Shown here in pieces: positions 16,270 to 27,435 of a DNA stretch of 64,000 bases. Every line of letters begins with the position of its first letter. Position 1 is the stretch's first letter. The position numbers and the translations under genes were made by a program. Source of the DNA: Paracoccus zhejiangensis (lineage in GTDB: Bacteria > Pseudomonadota > Alphaproteobacteria > Rhodobacterales > Rhodobacteraceae); NCBI RefSeq assembly GCF_002847445.1, contig NZ_CP025431.1:124001-188000 (forward strand). The letters are read 5' to 3'. The notes under the pieces are model-generated. The model worked only from the letters and a program-made list of their open reading frames with translations. It had not been told where the DNA came from and ran no database searches.

Positions 16270-19200
16270 ATGCATGTCGTCTTCCGCGAAAGTCACGGGC
16301 TGGATCAGGCGGAAACGCCCTTCGATCCGGGGCAGGACCCGGCGGATCTGGTGGTGCTCTCCTTCTCGGACAGCGACCTTGGCGCCTTCGCGGCGGGCTG
16401 GCATCGGGCCGGGGGCAAGCTGCCCTCGCTGCGCCTGCAGAACATCGTTGCGCTGAAACATCCGGTTTCGGTCGATACCTATGTCGAGCGCACGCTGTCG
16501 GGCGCGAAAGCCATCCTGATCCGGCTGATCGGCGGCGAGGCCTATTGGCCCTATGGCATCGCCTCGATCCGCGATCTGGCTTGGCGCAAGGGGCTGGCCC
16601 TGGCGGTGCTGCCGGCGGACGGGCGGCCTGATCCGGCGCTGGATGCGGCTTCGACCGTGCCGGTCTCGGTGCTGCGGCGGCTGGCGCAGCTTTGCGATGC
16701 GGGCGGGGCAGTGGCTGCACAGGCGGCGCTGGCGCAGCTGTGTCTTGCGGCAGGGATTTATGCCGGGCCGGTGCCGGGAGACAAAAGGGTGCCGGATTTC
16801 GGCTTCTATGACCCGGATCGCGGCGTGGTGGCGGCGCCCGAGTTGGACGACCGCCCGCTGGTGCTGGTCAGCTTCTACCGCAGCTACCTGACCGCCGCCG
16901 ATACCGGCCCGGTCGATGCGCTGATCCATGCGCTGCGCGCGGCGGGGTTCGCGGCGCTTGGGGTCTTTGCGCCCTCGCTGAAGGCGCCGGGTTTCGCCGA
17001 TTGGCTGAGACCGCTGCTGCAGGACCGGCAACCCGCGGCGATCGTCAATGTCACCGCCTTCTCGGCCAAAGGCGATGACGGGGCCGGTCCGTTCGACGCC
17101 TGCGATTGCCCGGTGTTTCAGCTGGCCCTCTCCACCGCCCGGCGGCGCGACTGGCTCACGTCGGATCGCGGGTTGTCGCCCGCCGATCTGGCCATGCATG
17201 TCGTCCTGCCCGAGGTCGACGGCCGGCTGTTTGCCGGGGTTGCCTCGTTCAAGTCGCCCGGCCGCCGTGATCCCGATCTGCAATTCTCGCGCTTTGCCCA
17301 TCGCGCGGATGGGGAGCGCATCGCCGCCATCGTGGCAAAGGTGTCGGCATGGCGCCGCCTCGCCACGACCCCGCCCGTTGACAGGCAGCTTGCCGTGGTG
17401 ATCTCGACCTATCCCGGCCGCCCGCACCAGATCGCCCATGCCGTCGGGCTGGACGCGCTGGCCTCGACCGAGGCGTTGCTCTCGAACCTTGGCGCCGAGG
17501 GGTATGACACCGCCGCAGGCGAGGGGCTGGCGCAGGCACTGCTCGCTGAAACCCTCGACTGGCCGCTCTCCGATTACCGCGCGGCCCTGCAAACCCTGCC
17601 GGAAGTCCTGCGCGCGCAACTGCACGAGGCATGGGGCGAACCCGAAGACGATCTGGCTTGCGACGGCAAAAACTTCCGCTTTGCCGCCCTGCGTCGCGGC
17701 AAGGTTCTGGTGGCGTTGCAGCCCGAGCGGGGCGACAGTCGGACGCGGGACGACGATTATCACGACCTCGCCCGCGTGCCGCGTCACGCCTATGTCGCCT
17801 TCTACCTGTGGCTCCGCTCGCAGCAGCTTCACGCGCTGGTGCATATGGGCGCGCATGGCACGCTGGAATGGTTGCCGGGGAAATCGGTGGCGCTGTCGGA
17901 GGGCTGCTGGCCCGAGGCGCTGATCGGCGCGCTGCCGGTGATCTATCCCTTCATCGTCAATGATCCGGGCGAGGCGGCGCAGGCCAAGCGGCGCATCGGC
18001 GCGCTGACCCTTGGCCATCTGCCCCCGCCGCTGAAAGCCGCGAGCCTGCCCGAGGGCATGGCCGGGCTGGAGCGGTTGCTGGACGAATATTCCACTGCCG
18101 ATGGGCTTGACCCGGCGCGGCGCGACCGGCTGATCGCCGGCATCCGCGACGAGGCCCGCGCGCTGGGGGTCGAGGAGGATCTGGGCATTCCGCCCGGTGC
18201 CGGCGCGGCCGAGGCAATCACCCGCATCGACCGTTTCGTCTGCGACATCAAGGAAAGCCAGTATGGCGAGGGGCTGCATGTCCTTGGCCGGGGCGCCTGC
18301 GGGTCCGAGGAACGGGCGGGGATGCTGGCCGCGCTTGCCGGTCGGCGGGTGGCGCCGGGACCGTCCGGCTCGCCCGCGCGCGGGCGGGCGGATGTGCTGC
18401 CGACCGGGCGCAACCTCTTCGCCGTCGATCCGCGCGCCGTGCCAAGCCGCGCCGCCCATGCGCAGGGGGTGAAGCTGGCCGAGGAACTGCTGCGCAAGCA
18501 TCTGCAGGACCATGGAGACTGGCCGCGCGGGCTGGTCGTCGATCTGTGGGGTTCGGCCACGATGCGCACGGCTGGCGAGGAATTCGCCATGGCGCTGCAT
18601 CTCGCCGGCCTCGCGCCGCTGTGGGATGCTGGGTCGGGGCGCGTGAGCGGGGTCGAGGTGCTGCCGCTTGCCATGCTGAACCGCCCCCGGATCGACGTGA
18701 CGCTGCGGGTCTCGGGGCTTTTCCGCGATGTGTTTCCGGGGCTTGCGGGGCTGTTTGAAACCGGCGCCGCAGCCTTGGCCGGGCGCGAGGAACCGGCCAG
18801 CGAAAACCCTTATCGCGCCGCCGCGCCCCGGGTCTTCGGCCCGCGACCGGGCCTTTACGGGCTGGGGATGGGGGCTGCCTTGGAAGATTTTTCCAACGAA
18901 GCGCGGGCAGCGGCGGGCGAGGCTTGGCTGAACGCCTCTGCTTGGGCCATCGGCGCAGATGGCCAGTCGCAGGAGAACCGGGACGCACTGGAAGACCGGC
19001 TCAGGCAGGCCGACAGTTTCGTTCATGCGCAGGACCTGCCGGAAAGCGACCTGCTGCTCGCCGCCGACTACGCCGCGCATGAGGCGGGCTTTGCCGCCGC
19101 GCTGGCCCGGCTCGGCGCCGAGGCCCCGGCACTCTATCACCTCGACGCGACGCAGCCCGACCGGCCCCGCGCCCGGACGCTCGGTGAGGAAATCGCCCGC

Positions 19201-19515
19201 GTGGTCCGCGCCCGCGCCGCCAATCCCGCATGGGCCGATGGCATGGTCGCCCATGGCTTTCGCGGCGCCGCCGAGATCACCGCCACCGCCGAGCATCTGG
19301 CCGCCTTCGCCCACCTGGCCGGCGTGGTGCCGCCGCATCTCTTCGACCTGACCCATCAGGCGACCTTGGGGCGCGACGAGATCCGCGACTTCATGGCGCG
19401 CGAGAACCCGGCGGCCTTGGCCGCGCTCGAGGACCTGTTCCGGCGACTGGCCGAGGCCGGGCTGTGGGTCACCCGGCGCAACTCGATCGCCGCGACGCTG
19501 GGGGCGGGGGGATGA
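16270..19515 (+). CDS. cobN: Cobaltochelatase large subunit CobN
   Basis: A 1081-aa H-subunit-type chelatase (CobN/BchH superfamily). Recognisable regions include the metal-site segment HMGAHGTLEWLPGKSVALSE and the C-terminal sequence GLWVTRRNSIAATLG. With CobS and CobT (not in the window) it inserts cobalt into hydrogenobyrinic acid a,c-diamide using ATP. It is shorter than the roughly 1275-aa Pseudomonas denitrificans protein, but I see no interruption of the frame. It starts 8 nt after the cobW stop and overlaps cobG by 4 nt (ATGA). Confidence 0.93.
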   Translation: MHVVFRESHGLDQAETPFDPGQDPADLVVLSFSDSDLGAFAAGWHRAGGKLPSLRLQNIVALKHPVSVDTYVERTLSGAKAILIRLIGGEAYWPYGIASIRDLAWRKGLALAVLPADGRPDPALDAASTVPVSVLRRLAQLCDAGGAVAAQAALAQLCLAAGIYAGPVPGDKRVPDFGFYDPDRGVVAAPELDDRPLVLVSFYRSYLTAADTGPVDALIHALRAAGFAALGVFAPSLKAPGFADWLRPLLQDRQPAAIVNVTAFSAKGDDGAGPFDACDCPVFQLALSTARRRDWLTSDRGLSPADLAMHVVLPEVDGRLFAGVASFKSPGRRDPDLQFSRFAHRADGERIAAIVAKVSAWRRLATTPPVDRQLAVVISTYPGRPHQIAHAVGLDALASTEALLSNLGAEGYDTAAGEGLAQALLAETLDWPLSDYRAALQTLPEVLRAQLHEAWGEPEDDLACDGKNFRFAALRRGKVLVALQPERGDSRTRDDDYHDLARVPRHAYVAFYLWLRSQQLHALVHMGAHGTLEWLPGKSVALSEGCWPEALIGALPVIYPFIVNDPGEAAQAKRRIGALTLGHLPPPLKAASLPEGMAGLERLLDEYSTADGLDPARRDRLIAGIRDEARALGVEEDLGIPPGAGAAEAITRIDRFVCDIKESQYGEGLHVLGRGACGSEERAGMLAALAGRRVAPGPSGSPARGRADVLPTGRNLFAVDPRAVPSRAAHAQGVKLAEELLRKHLQDHGDWPRGLVVDLWGSATMRTAGEEFAMALHLAGLAPLWDAGSGRVSGVEVLPLAMLNRPRIDVTLRVSGLFRDVFPGLAGLFETGAAALAGREEPASENPYRAAAPRVFGPRPGLYGLGMGAALEDFSNEARAAAGEAWLNASAWAIGADGQSQENRDALEDRLRQADSFVHAQDLPESDLLLAADYAAHEAGFAAALARLGAEAPALYHLDATQPDRPRARTLGEEIARVVRARAANPAWADGMVAHGFRGAAEITATAEHLAAFAHLAGVVPPHLFDLTHQATLGRDEIRDFMARENPAALAALEDLFRRLAEAGLWVTRRNSIAATLGAGG

Positions 19516-20647
19516 GCGGGTTCCAGGTGCAAGGCTGGTGCCCCGGCGCGCTGCGCCCGATGCTGTCGGGCGACGGGCTGGTGGTGCGGCTGCGGCCCCG
19601 GCTGGGGCGATTGAACCGCGCGCAGGCCGAGGGGCTGGCTGCGGCGGCGGTCAAGCATGGCAACGGGCTGATGGACCTGACCGCACGCGGCAACCTGCAA
19701 CTGCGCGGTGTCCGCGAGGAAAACCACGCCCCCCTGATCGCCGAATTGCAGGCGCTGGGGTTGGTCGATGCCGATCTGCAGACCGAGGCCCGGCGCAATC
19801 TTTTGGTCACCCACTTCGCCGATGCCGAAACCGAGGCACTGGCGCTGGCCGTGACCGGCGCGCTGGCCGCTGGCCCGGACCTGCCCGGCAAGTTCGGCTT
19901 TGTCATCGATAGCGGCCCCGCGCCGGTGCTTTCGGCCACGGCGGGCGATATCCGGCTGGAACGGGACGAGACGGGCGGGCTGATCCTGCGTGCCGACGGG
20001 GCGGAACGGGGTGCGCCGGTCAGCGAAGGTGACGCGCCGGAGGCCGCCGTTGCCCTTGCCCGCTGGTTCCTCGCCGCCGGTGGGGTCCGAGACGGAAGGG
20101 GCCGCATGGCCGCGCTGATCGCGCGCGGTATCCATCCCGAGGGCACGCTGACCGGGACGACCCGTCCCGCCCCCGCGCTGCCTCCACCCGGTCCGGGTCT
20201 CGCCCCGCAAGGCGCGTTGGTGGCGCTCGAGTTCGGGCAGGTCGGGGCCGGGACACTGGCCGCGCTTGCCATCCTCGGCCCGCTGCGCCTGACTCCATGG
20301 CGGATGCTGCTGATCGAGGGTGTGCACCATCTGCCCGACCTGCCGGGCTTGATCCTTACGCCGAATGATCCGCGTTTGCGCGTCACCGCCTGCACCGGCG
20401 CCCCCGGCTGCCGTCAGGGCCATCGCCCGGTGCGCCATCTCGCGCGGGCGCTGGCGGCGGATGTGCCGCCGGGGCGCGTCCTGCATGTCTCGGGCTGCGC
20501 CAAGGGCTGCGCCCATCCGGGGGTGGCCGATCTGACCCTGATTGCCACGGCTGCGGGATTTGATCTGGTGCGGAACGGCCGGGCGCAGGATAAGGCCGGG
20601 CAGCAGCTGCCTGCCGATGGGCCGATTGATCTGAAAGGACTGTTCTG

Positions 20648-20648
<1 letters not shown>
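19512..20648 (+). CDS. cobG: Precorrin-3B synthase CobG
   Basis: A 378-aa sulfite/nitrite-reductase-fold oxygenase that makes precorrin-3B in the aerobic pathway. The [4Fe-4S] ligands are seen as CTGAPGC and SGCAKGC in the C-terminal half. Early in the protein, the RGNLQLRG region is the conserved ferredoxin-like repeat. It starts at the ATG overlapping the cobN stop; the frame is open further back, but only inside cobN. Its presence marks the oxygen-dependent branch of corrin synthesis. Confidence 0.92.
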
Positions 20649-21273
<625 letters not shown>

Positions 21274-21277
<4 letters not shown>

Positions 21278-22020
21278 GCATGGGCCGCATCCTCTGCGCC
21301 GGGCTGGGGCCGGGCGATCCCGACCTGATCTCGGTCCGCGCCGACCGGGCGATCCGGTCCGCGCGCCACGTGGCCTATTTCCGCAAGGCCGGCCGCGCCG
21401 GTCAGGCCCGTCGCATTGTCGAGGGGATGCTGGCAGAAGGCGTCACCGAGCACGCGATGGAATATCCCGTCACCACGGAAATTCCCTTCGACAGCCCCGA
21501 TTACATCCGGCTGCTGGCCGATTTCTATGACGACTGGACCCTGCGGCTCGAGGCCTTGGCGCAAAGCGGGGCTGAGGTGGTGGTCCTCTGCGAGGGCGAT
21601 CCGTTCTTCTACGGCTCGTTCATGCATCTCTACACGCGGCTCAAGGACCGGGTGCCGGTCGAGGTGATCCCCGGCATTCCCGGCATGGTCGGCTGCTGGC
21701 ACGCCAGCGGTCTGCCGGTCACATGGGGCGATGACGTGCTGTCGGTGCTGATGGGCACGCTGCCCGAGGCGGAAATGGTCAGCCATATGCGCGGGGCCGA
21801 TGCGCTTGCGATCATGAAGACCGGGCGCAACCTGCCCAAGGTGCGCCGCGCGCTGGAAGCCGCCGGGCGGCTGGACCAGGCCTGGCTGATCGAGCGCGGC
21901 ACCATGCCGGACCAGCGCATTGCCCGGCTGGCCGAGGTCGAGGCCGCCGATTGCCCCTATTTCGCCATCGTGCTGGTTCACGGACAGGGCCGCCGCCCGG
22001 TCAGCGGGGGGCCGGAATGA
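21274..22020 (+). CDS. cobI: Precorrin-2 C20-methyltransferase CobI
   Basis: A 248-aa SAM-dependent tetrapyrrole methylase. N-terminal CAGLGPGDPDLISVRA is the SAM/tetrapyrrole motif; CEGDPFFYGSF and VIPGIPGMVGCW are the other family blocks. It converts precorrin-2 to precorrin-3A. The ATG at 21274 overlaps the cobH stop; a second in-frame ATG at 21280 is possible. It overlaps cobJ by 4 nt. Confidence 0.94.
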
Positions 22021-22754
22021 GCGGCTGGCTGGCCGTCGCGGGGCTTGGTCCCGGCGATCCCTCGCTGGTGACGCCCGAGGTGACGGCGGCCTTGGCCGAG
22101 GCCACGGATGTGGTGGGCTATATCCCCTATGTCGCCCGCGTCGCGCCGCGCCCCGGACTGACCCTGCATCCTTCCGACAACCGGGTGGAACTGGACCGGG
22201 CCTTGGCCGCGCTGCAGATGGCGGCAGAGGGACGGCGGGTCGTCGTCGTCTCCTCGGGCGATCCGGGGGTCTTTGCCATGGCCTCGGCGCTGTTCGAAGT
22301 GGTGGAGGCGCGGCCCGAGTTTCATGACCTCGATATCCGCATCCTGCCCGGCATCACCGCCATGCTGGCGGCGGCGGCGCGGGCCGGTGCGCCCCTGGGG
22401 CATGATTTCTGCGCCATCAACCTCTCGGACAATCTGAAACCCTTCGCCGAGGTCGAGCGCCGCTTGCGCCATGCCGCGCAGGGCGGGTTCGCGATGGCCT
22501 TCTACAACCCGCGTTCATCCTCGCGACCACATCAATTCGCCCGCGTGCTCGAGATCCTGCGCGAGGAATGCGAGCCTTCGCGGCTGATCACCTTCGCCCG
22601 CGCCGTCTCGACGGCTGAGGAGGCGCTGACGACTGTTACCTTGGCCGAAGCCACGCCCGAGATGGCCGACATGCGCACCGTGGTCATCGTCGGCAATGAA
22701 GCAACCCGCAGGGTGGGGGGTTGGGTCTATACGCCGCGATCGGTCACCGGATGA
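22017..22754 (+). CDS. cobJ: Precorrin-3B C17-methyltransferase CobJ
   Basis: A 245-aa SAM methylase that methylates C17 with ring contraction. Motifs are AGLGPGDPSLVTPEV, VSSGDPGVFAMAS, LPGITAMLAAAARAGAP and FYNPRSSSRP. It starts within the cobI stop (ATGA). Its 3' end overlaps the oppositely oriented cobK by 28 bp, which interrupts the otherwise co-directional run. Confidence 0.95.
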   Translation: MSGWLAVAGLGPGDPSLVTPEVTAALAEATDVVGYIPYVARVAPRPGLTLHPSDNRVELDRALAALQMAAEGRRVVVVSSGDPGVFAMASALFEVVEARPEFHDLDIRILPGITAMLAAAARAGAPLGHDFCAINLSDNLKPFAEVERRLRHAAQGGFAMAFYNPRSSSRPHQFARVLEILREECEPSRLITFARAVSTAEEALTTVTLAEATPEMADMRTVVIVGNEATRRVGGWVYTPRSVTG

Positions 22755-23479
22755 CCCAGCCAGTCCATCACCTCGGCCACTGTGGCGGCAATGGGTCGCG
22801 GCGGCAAAGCGGGCCGGTCGATCAGGATGACCGGCAGCTTGAGCGCACGGGCGGCGATGAGCTTGGCCTCGGCCCCGCTGCCGCCGGCATTCTTGGCGAC
22901 GAGATGGGTGATGGCGTGGGTTCTGAGCAGCGCCAGATCGCCCGCTTCGGTAAAGGGGCCGCGGTCGAGGATCACATGGGTATCGGGCAGGGGCAGCGGA
23001 CCGGCGGGCGGATCGACGTGGCGCAGCAGGTAATGGTGCTGCGGTCTAGCCGCGAAGGTTGCGATATTCTGCCGACCGATCGCCAGAAACACCCGCGCCG
23101 GCTTTTCGGGCAGGGCCGCGACGGCCGCATCCATGTCGCCAACACGGGTCCAGTCATCGCCGGGGGTCTCCGTCCAGCCGGGGCGTTCAAAGGCCATCAG
23201 CGGAATGCCAGTGGCCTCCGCCGCCGCCACGGCATTGCGGCTCATCGCTGCTGCAAAGGGATGGGTGGCGTCGATCAGATGGGTGAAACCGCCCGCGCGC
23301 AGGAACTCGGCCAGCCCCTCGGCCCCGCCGAAACCGCCTACGCGCAGCGGCAAGGGCTGCGCCCTCGGCGCCTCGGTGCGACCGGCATAGGAGAAAAGCG
23401 CGGGAATACCAGCAGCCGCCAGCGCCCCGGCCAGTTGGCTCGCTTCGGTCGTTCCACCCAAGAGAAGGATGCGCGTCAT
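22727..23479 (-). CDS. cobK: Precorrin-6A reductase CobK
   Basis: A 250-aa NADPH-dependent reductase. Family features are MTRILLLGGTTEASQLA at the N-terminus, LIDATHPFAAAMSRNA, VFLAIGRQNIATF and THLVAKNAGGSGAEAKL. It reduces precorrin-6A to 6B. It is transcribed against the surrounding cob genes: its end overlaps cobJ, and its ATG (79 to 77 of 234xx) overlaps the cobL ATG on the other strand. A start at 23503 (MIDNQGSAM) is possible but lies inside cobL. It therefore needs its own promoter within cobL. Confidence 0.93.
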   Translation of the reverse strand: MTRILLLGGTTEASQLAGALAAAGIPALFSYAGRTEAPRAQPLPLRVGGFGGAEGLAEFLRAGGFTHLIDATHPFAAAMSRNAVAAAEATGIPLMAFERPGWTETPGDDWTRVGDMDAAVAALPEKPARVFLAIGRQNIATFAARPQHHYLLRHVDPPAGPLPLPDTHVILDRGPFTEAGDLALLRTHAITHLVAKNAGGSGAEAKLIAARALKLPVILIDRPALPPRPIAATVAEVMDWLGHPVTDRGV

Positions 23480-24671
23480 GGCTGAGCCCTGGTTGTCGAT
23501 CATCGGTCTGGGCGAAGATGGCCCGGCGGGGCTGACCGAGGCAAGCCGGGCCGCGCTGGCCGAGGCGGAAATCGTCTTCGGCGGGCCACGGCACCTGGCG
23601 CTGGTGGATGCGGGGGCGCGCGGGCAGGCTTGGCCGGTGCCGTTTTCGCTGGCCCCGGTGCTGGCGGCGCGGGGGCGCAGGGTGGCGGTGCTGGCCTCGG
23701 GCGATCCGTTCTGGCACGGCGCGGGTGGCTCGCTGATGGCCGATCTTCACCCCGGGGAATGGCAGTCCTTTCCGGTGCCATCCAGTTTCGCGCTGGCGGC
23801 GAACCGGCTTGGCTGGCGGCTGGAAGAGGTTACCTGCCACGGTCTGCACGCCGCGCCCTTTGAACGCCTGTTGCGGCAGATGGGGCGGGGGCAACGGCTG
23901 ATCTGCACGCTGCGGGACGGCGCGGCGGCGGGGGAACTGGCGGGCTGGCTGGTGGGGCAGGGTGCTGGCGATGCGCGGCTCTGGGTGTTGGAACGGCTCG
24001 GCGGTCCGGGCGAGCGCATCCGCAGCACCACGGCAGGCGGGTTCGACCTGTCCGGGATCGAGGCTCCGGTGATTGCCGCCATCGACATCGCCACGCCGGC
24101 GGGGCTGCCGCTGACCCCCGGCCTGCCCGACGCGCGCTTTGCCCATGACGGGCAGATCACCAAGCAGCCGGTCCGCGCGCTGACCCTCTGCGCGCTGGCG
24201 CCGCGCAAGGGCGCGCTGCTCTGGGATCTCGGCGCGGGGTCAGGGTCGATCTCGGTCGAATGGTGCCTGCAGGGCGGCCGGGCCATGGCGGTCGAGGCGC
24301 GGGTGGACCGCGCCCGGACCATCGCGCAGAACATCGACCGCTTTGGGTTGCAGGACCGGATGCAGGTGCTGACCGCGCGGATCGAGGGTGGCGCGCTGCC
24401 GGATGCCCTGAAAACCACCCGCCCCGATGCCGTCTTCATCGGCGGCGGCGCGGATGCCGCGCTGGTTCAGACGCTGTTCGACACATTACCCACCGGCACA
24501 AGGCTGGTGATGAACGCGGTGACGCTGGAGACCGAGGCGCTGGTGCTGGACGCGCAGACCCGGCGCGGCGGCGTGCTGATGCGGATCGAGCTGGCCCGCG
24601 CGACCCCCTTGGGCGGAATGCGCGGCTGGACCCCCGCGCGCCCGCTGGTGCAATGGAGCGTGGTCCTGTGA
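23478..24671 (+). CDS. cobL: Precorrin-6Y C5,15-methyltransferase (decarboxylating) CobL
   Basis: A 397-aa fusion of two methylases. The N-terminal CbiE-like domain has IIGLGEDGPAGLTEA and LASGDPFWHGAG. The C-terminal CbiT-like Rossmann domain has LWDLGAGSGSISVEWCL and AVFIGGGADA. It methylates C5 and C15 and decarboxylates the C12 acetate. The ATG at 23478 has AGAAGGA 9 nt upstream and is preferred to the ATG at 23469, which would overlap that ribosome-binding site. Confidence 0.94.
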   Translation: MAEPWLSIIGLGEDGPAGLTEASRAALAEAEIVFGGPRHLALVDAGARGQAWPVPFSLAPVLAARGRRVAVLASGDPFWHGAGGSLMADLHPGEWQSFPVPSSFALAANRLGWRLEEVTCHGLHAAPFERLLRQMGRGQRLICTLRDGAAAGELAGWLVGQGAGDARLWVLERLGGPGERIRSTTAGGFDLSGIEAPVIAAIDIATPAGLPLTPGLPDARFAHDGQITKQPVRALTLCALAPRKGALLWDLGAGSGSISVEWCLQGGRAMAVEARVDRARTIAQNIDRFGLQDRMQVLTARIEGGALPDALKTTRPDAVFIGGGADAALVQTLFDTLPTGTRLVMNAVTLETEALVLDAQTRRGGVLMRIELARATPLGGMRGWTPARPLVQWSVVL

Positions 24672-25033
24672 TCGTCGCCGGGATCGGGCTGCGGGCTGCG
24701 GCCACGCTGGACGCCCTGCGCGCCGGCCTCGCACTGATGGGCGGGGTGCGGCTTTCGGCGCTCGCCACGCCGGAGGACAAGGCAGATCATCCCGCCTTGC
24801 GGGCGCTGGCCGATGAACTCGACCTGCCGCTGATCGCCGTGCCGCTGGCGGCGCTGCGCCTCCAGAACTGCGCGACAACGACCCCTAATCAACCCGACCG
24901 CTACGGCACCGGCTCGGTGGCCGAAGCCTCGGCGCTTGCGGCTTGCGGGCCGGGCGCAAGGCTGATCCGGCCCCGTGAGATCGCGCCGGGTGGCCTCGCC
25001 ACGCTGGCGCTTGCAGAAGGAACCGACCCATGA
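24668..25033 (+). CDS. cobE: CobE, CbiG C-terminal-like cobalamin biosynthesis protein
   Basis: A 121-aa protein of the CobE/GbiG family. It begins with [17 protein letters not shown] and has the family serine/threonine stretch around [21 protein letters not shown]. The GTG at 24668 overlaps the cobL stop (GTGA) and its stop overlaps cobM by 4 nt. Family members are required for cobalamin synthesis; a role in precorrin-4/5 handling is likely but not settled. Confidence 0.85.
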   Translation: MIVAGIGLRAAATLDALRAGLALMGGVRLSALATPEDKADHPALRALADELDLPLIAVPLAALRLQNCATTTPNQPDRYGTGSVAEASALAACGPGARLIRPREIAPGGLATLALAEGTDP

Positions 25034-25809
25034 CCGTTCATTTCATCGGCGCGGGGCCGGGGGCGGCCGACCTCATCACCCTGCGCGGGCGCGACCTGAT
25101 CGCGTCTTGCCCGGTCTGCCTCTATGCCGGTTCGCTGGTGCCCGAGGCGCTTTTGTCCCATTGCCCGCCCGGGGCAAAGATCGTGAACACTGCATCCCTC
25201 AGTCTCGATGCCATCATCGACGAAATCGCCGCGGCCCATGCGGCGGGGCAGGATGTGGCGCGGTTGCATTCGGGCGACCTGTCGATCTGGTCGGCCATGG
25301 GCGAACAATTGCGCCGGCTGCGCGCGCTGAACATCCCCTATGACGTGACCCCCGGCGTTCCCGCCTTTGCCGCCGCCGCCGCGGCACTCGGGGCGGAGCT
25401 GACCCTGCCCGGCGTGGCGCAATCGCTGGTCCTGACCCGCACCTCGGGCCGCGCTTCGGCCATGCCCGAGGGCGAGACGCTGGAGAACTTTGCCCGCACC
25501 GGGGCGACTTTGGCCATTCACCTGTCGGTGCATGTGCTCTCCGAGGTGCAGGAACGGCTGGTGCCGCATTACGGCCAGGACTGCCCGGTCGCCGTGGTGT
25601 TCCGCGCCAGCTGGCCCGACCAGCGCCTCTACCGCGCCACGCTGGCGACGCTGGATCCTGCCATTGGCGAGGGCGAGCGGACCGCGCTGATCCTCGTCGG
25701 CCCGGCGCTCGGGGCCGAGGATTTCGACGAAAGCCGCCTTTATGCCGGCGATTATGACCGCCGTTACCGCCCTGTCGGCACCAACCCGCGCTTCCCGGAG
25801 GCGCCATGA
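25030..25809 (+). CDS. cobM: Precorrin-4 C11-methyltransferase CobM
   Basis: A 259-aa SAM tetrapyrrole methylase. Diagnostic blocks are [41 protein letters not shown] and [15 protein letters not shown]. It methylates precorrin-4 at C11. It overlaps cobE and cobB by 4 nt each. Confidence 0.95.
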   Translation: MTVHFIGAGPGAADLITLRGRDLIASCPVCLYAGSLVPEALLSHCPPGAKIVNTASLSLDAIIDEIAAAHAAGQDVARLHSGDLSIWSAMGEQLRRLRALNIPYDVTPGVPAFAAAAAALGAELTLPGVAQSLVLTRTSGRASAMPEGETLENFARTGATLAIHLSVHVLSEVQERLVPHYGQDCPVAVVFRASWPDQRLYRATLATLDPAIGEGERTALILVGPALGAEDFDESRLYAGDYDRRYRPVGTNPRFPEAP

Positions 25810-27143
25810 CCGCGCCCGGCCTGATGATCGCCGCCCCGGCTTCGGGTACCGGCAAGACCACCGTGGCGCTTGGGCTTCTGGCCGCCTTTCGGGCGCAGGG
25901 CCTGAGCGTGCATCCGTTCAAGAGCGGGCCGGATTACATCGACCCGGCCTTTCACGCCGTGGCGGCGGGCCAGCCCTCGATGAACCTCGACAGCTGGGCC
26001 ATGTCGCCCGGTCGCATCGCCATGCTGGCGCGCGGGGCCGAGGGGGCCGACCTGGTGCTGGCCGAAGGCTCGATGGGCCTTTTCGACGGGGTGGCGAAAC
26101 CGGGCGAGACCGGCAGCGGTGCCAGTTCCGATCTGGCGGCTTTGAGCGGCTGGCCGGTCATTCTGGTCCTCGACGTCTCGGGCCAGGCGCAATCGGCGGC
26201 AGCGGCGGCGGCGGGTTTCGCGCGCTTTCGCAAGGATGTGCGGATCGGCGGCGTGATCCTGAACCGCGTCGCCTCGCCCCGGCACGAGGCGCTGACCCGC
26301 GCCGGCATGGCCGAGGCCGGGTTGACGGTTCTGGGCGCGCTGCCGCGCCGGCCCGATGTGGAACTGCCCGAGCGGCATCTGGGGCTGGTTCAGGCCGAGG
26401 AATTGCCGCGTCTGACTGCCATCCTTGAGGATCTGGCGGGCTTCATCGCCCAGCATTGCGACCTCGAGGCGATCCGGGCGCTGGCGGTGCGCGGCGCGTT
26501 CGCCGGCGCGGATGCCGCCCCCGTCCCGCCACCGGGCGAGCGGATCGCGCTGGCGCGGGATCAGGCGTTCTCGTTCATCTACCCGCATCTGTTGGCCGAC
26601 TGGCGGGCCGGCGGGGCGACGATCCTGCCCTTCTCGCCCTTGGCGGACGAGGCGCCCGACGCCTCGGCCACGGTCTGCTGGCTGCCCGGCGGCTATCCCG
26701 AGCTTCATGCCGGGCGGCTGGCGGCGGCGGAAACCTTTCGCGCCGGGCTGACCCGCTTTGCCGAGACCCGCCCCGTTCATGGCGAATGCGGCGGCTATAT
26801 GGCGCTGGGGGCCGGGCTGGTGGCGGCGGATGGCACGCGGCACCGGATGGCCGGGCTGTTGGGGCTGGAGACCAGCTATGCCAAGCGCCGGATGCATCTG
26901 GGCTATCGCCTTGCCGCGCGGGCGGCGCGGCCCTTGCCGGGCCTCGCGGACGCCGCTGGCCTGCGCGGTCATGAATTCCACTATGCCACCATCCTCGACC
27001 AGCCCGACGCGCCGCTGGCCGAGGTGCGTGATGCCAATGGCGATCTGGTGCCCGAGACCGGGTCGTTCCGCGACAGCGCCGGCGGCGGTCGGGTCAGCGG
27101 CACGTTCTTCCACCTGATCGCGCCAGCCAGTGCAATCGCCTGA
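25806..27143 (+). CDS. cobB: Hydrogenobyrinic acid a,c-diamide synthase CobB
   Basis: A 445-aa glutamine amidotransferase. The N-terminal ATPase domain has P-loop [15 protein letters not shown] and [14 protein letters not shown]. The C-terminal class I glutaminase domain has its nucleophile cysteine in [12 protein letters not shown] near residue 327. It amidates the a and c side chains of hydrogenobyrinic acid, giving the CobN substrate. It is the last gene of the first cob operon. Confidence 0.94.
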   Translation: MTAPGLMIAAPASGTGKTTVALGLLAAFRAQGLSVHPFKSGPDYIDPAFHAVAAGQPSMNLDSWAMSPGRIAMLARGAEGADLVLAEGSMGLFDGVAKPGETGSGASSDLAALSGWPVILVLDVSGQAQSAAAAAAGFARFRKDVRIGGVILNRVASPRHEALTRAGMAEAGLTVLGALPRRPDVELPERHLGLVQAEELPRLTAILEDLAGFIAQHCDLEAIRALAVRGAFAGADAAPVPPPGERIALARDQAFSFIYPHLLADWRAGGATILPFSPLADEAPDASATVCWLPGGYPELHAGRLAAAETFRAGLTRFAETRPVHGECGGYMALGAGLVAADGTRHRMAGLLGLETSYAKRRMHLGYRLAARAARPLPGLADAAGLRGHEFHYATILDQPDAPLAEVRDANGDLVPETGSFRDSAGGGRVSGTFFHLIAPASAIA

Positions 27144-27202
27144 CAGGGAACCGGGAATCCGGCTTGACCCGCGTCCCGCCCCGGCGCAGAAAGATCGGAC
27201 GA

Positions 27203-27392
27203 GGTGTCCCGGACCGCAAGGAACGGGGCTGAAACGGGAATGGGGAAGGGCGTCCCTGCAAGTGACGCCTGTGCCCCAGCCGCCCCCGCGACTGTAAGCG
27301 GAGAGCGGCCATCCGATTGCCACTGGCCCCCTTTGGGCCGGGAAGGCGGGTGGTCGCCATGATCCGCGAGCCAGGAGACCGGCCTCGACGCA
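27203..27392 (+). ncRNA. Adenosylcobalamin riboswitch 2
   Basis: A second B12 element: AAACGGGAA near 27232, GCCACTGG at 27319-27326 and B12 box AGCCAGGAGACCGGCC at 27369-27384. It differs from the first riboswitch in its peripheral stems. It ends about 44 nt before the ATG of the CbiM-type gene, so it should control that gene. Confidence 0.88.
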
Positions 27393-27435
27393 ATGAAACC
27401 CATCGGTCGTCGGGTGTGACGGCAAGGAGACAGAC

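Noticed and set aside
24260..24667. Long upstream extension of cobE inside cobL
   Set aside because: The frame is open, but its translation is not protein-like and overlaps the conserved CobL methylase domain. The GTG at 24668 gives the normal CobE N-terminus.
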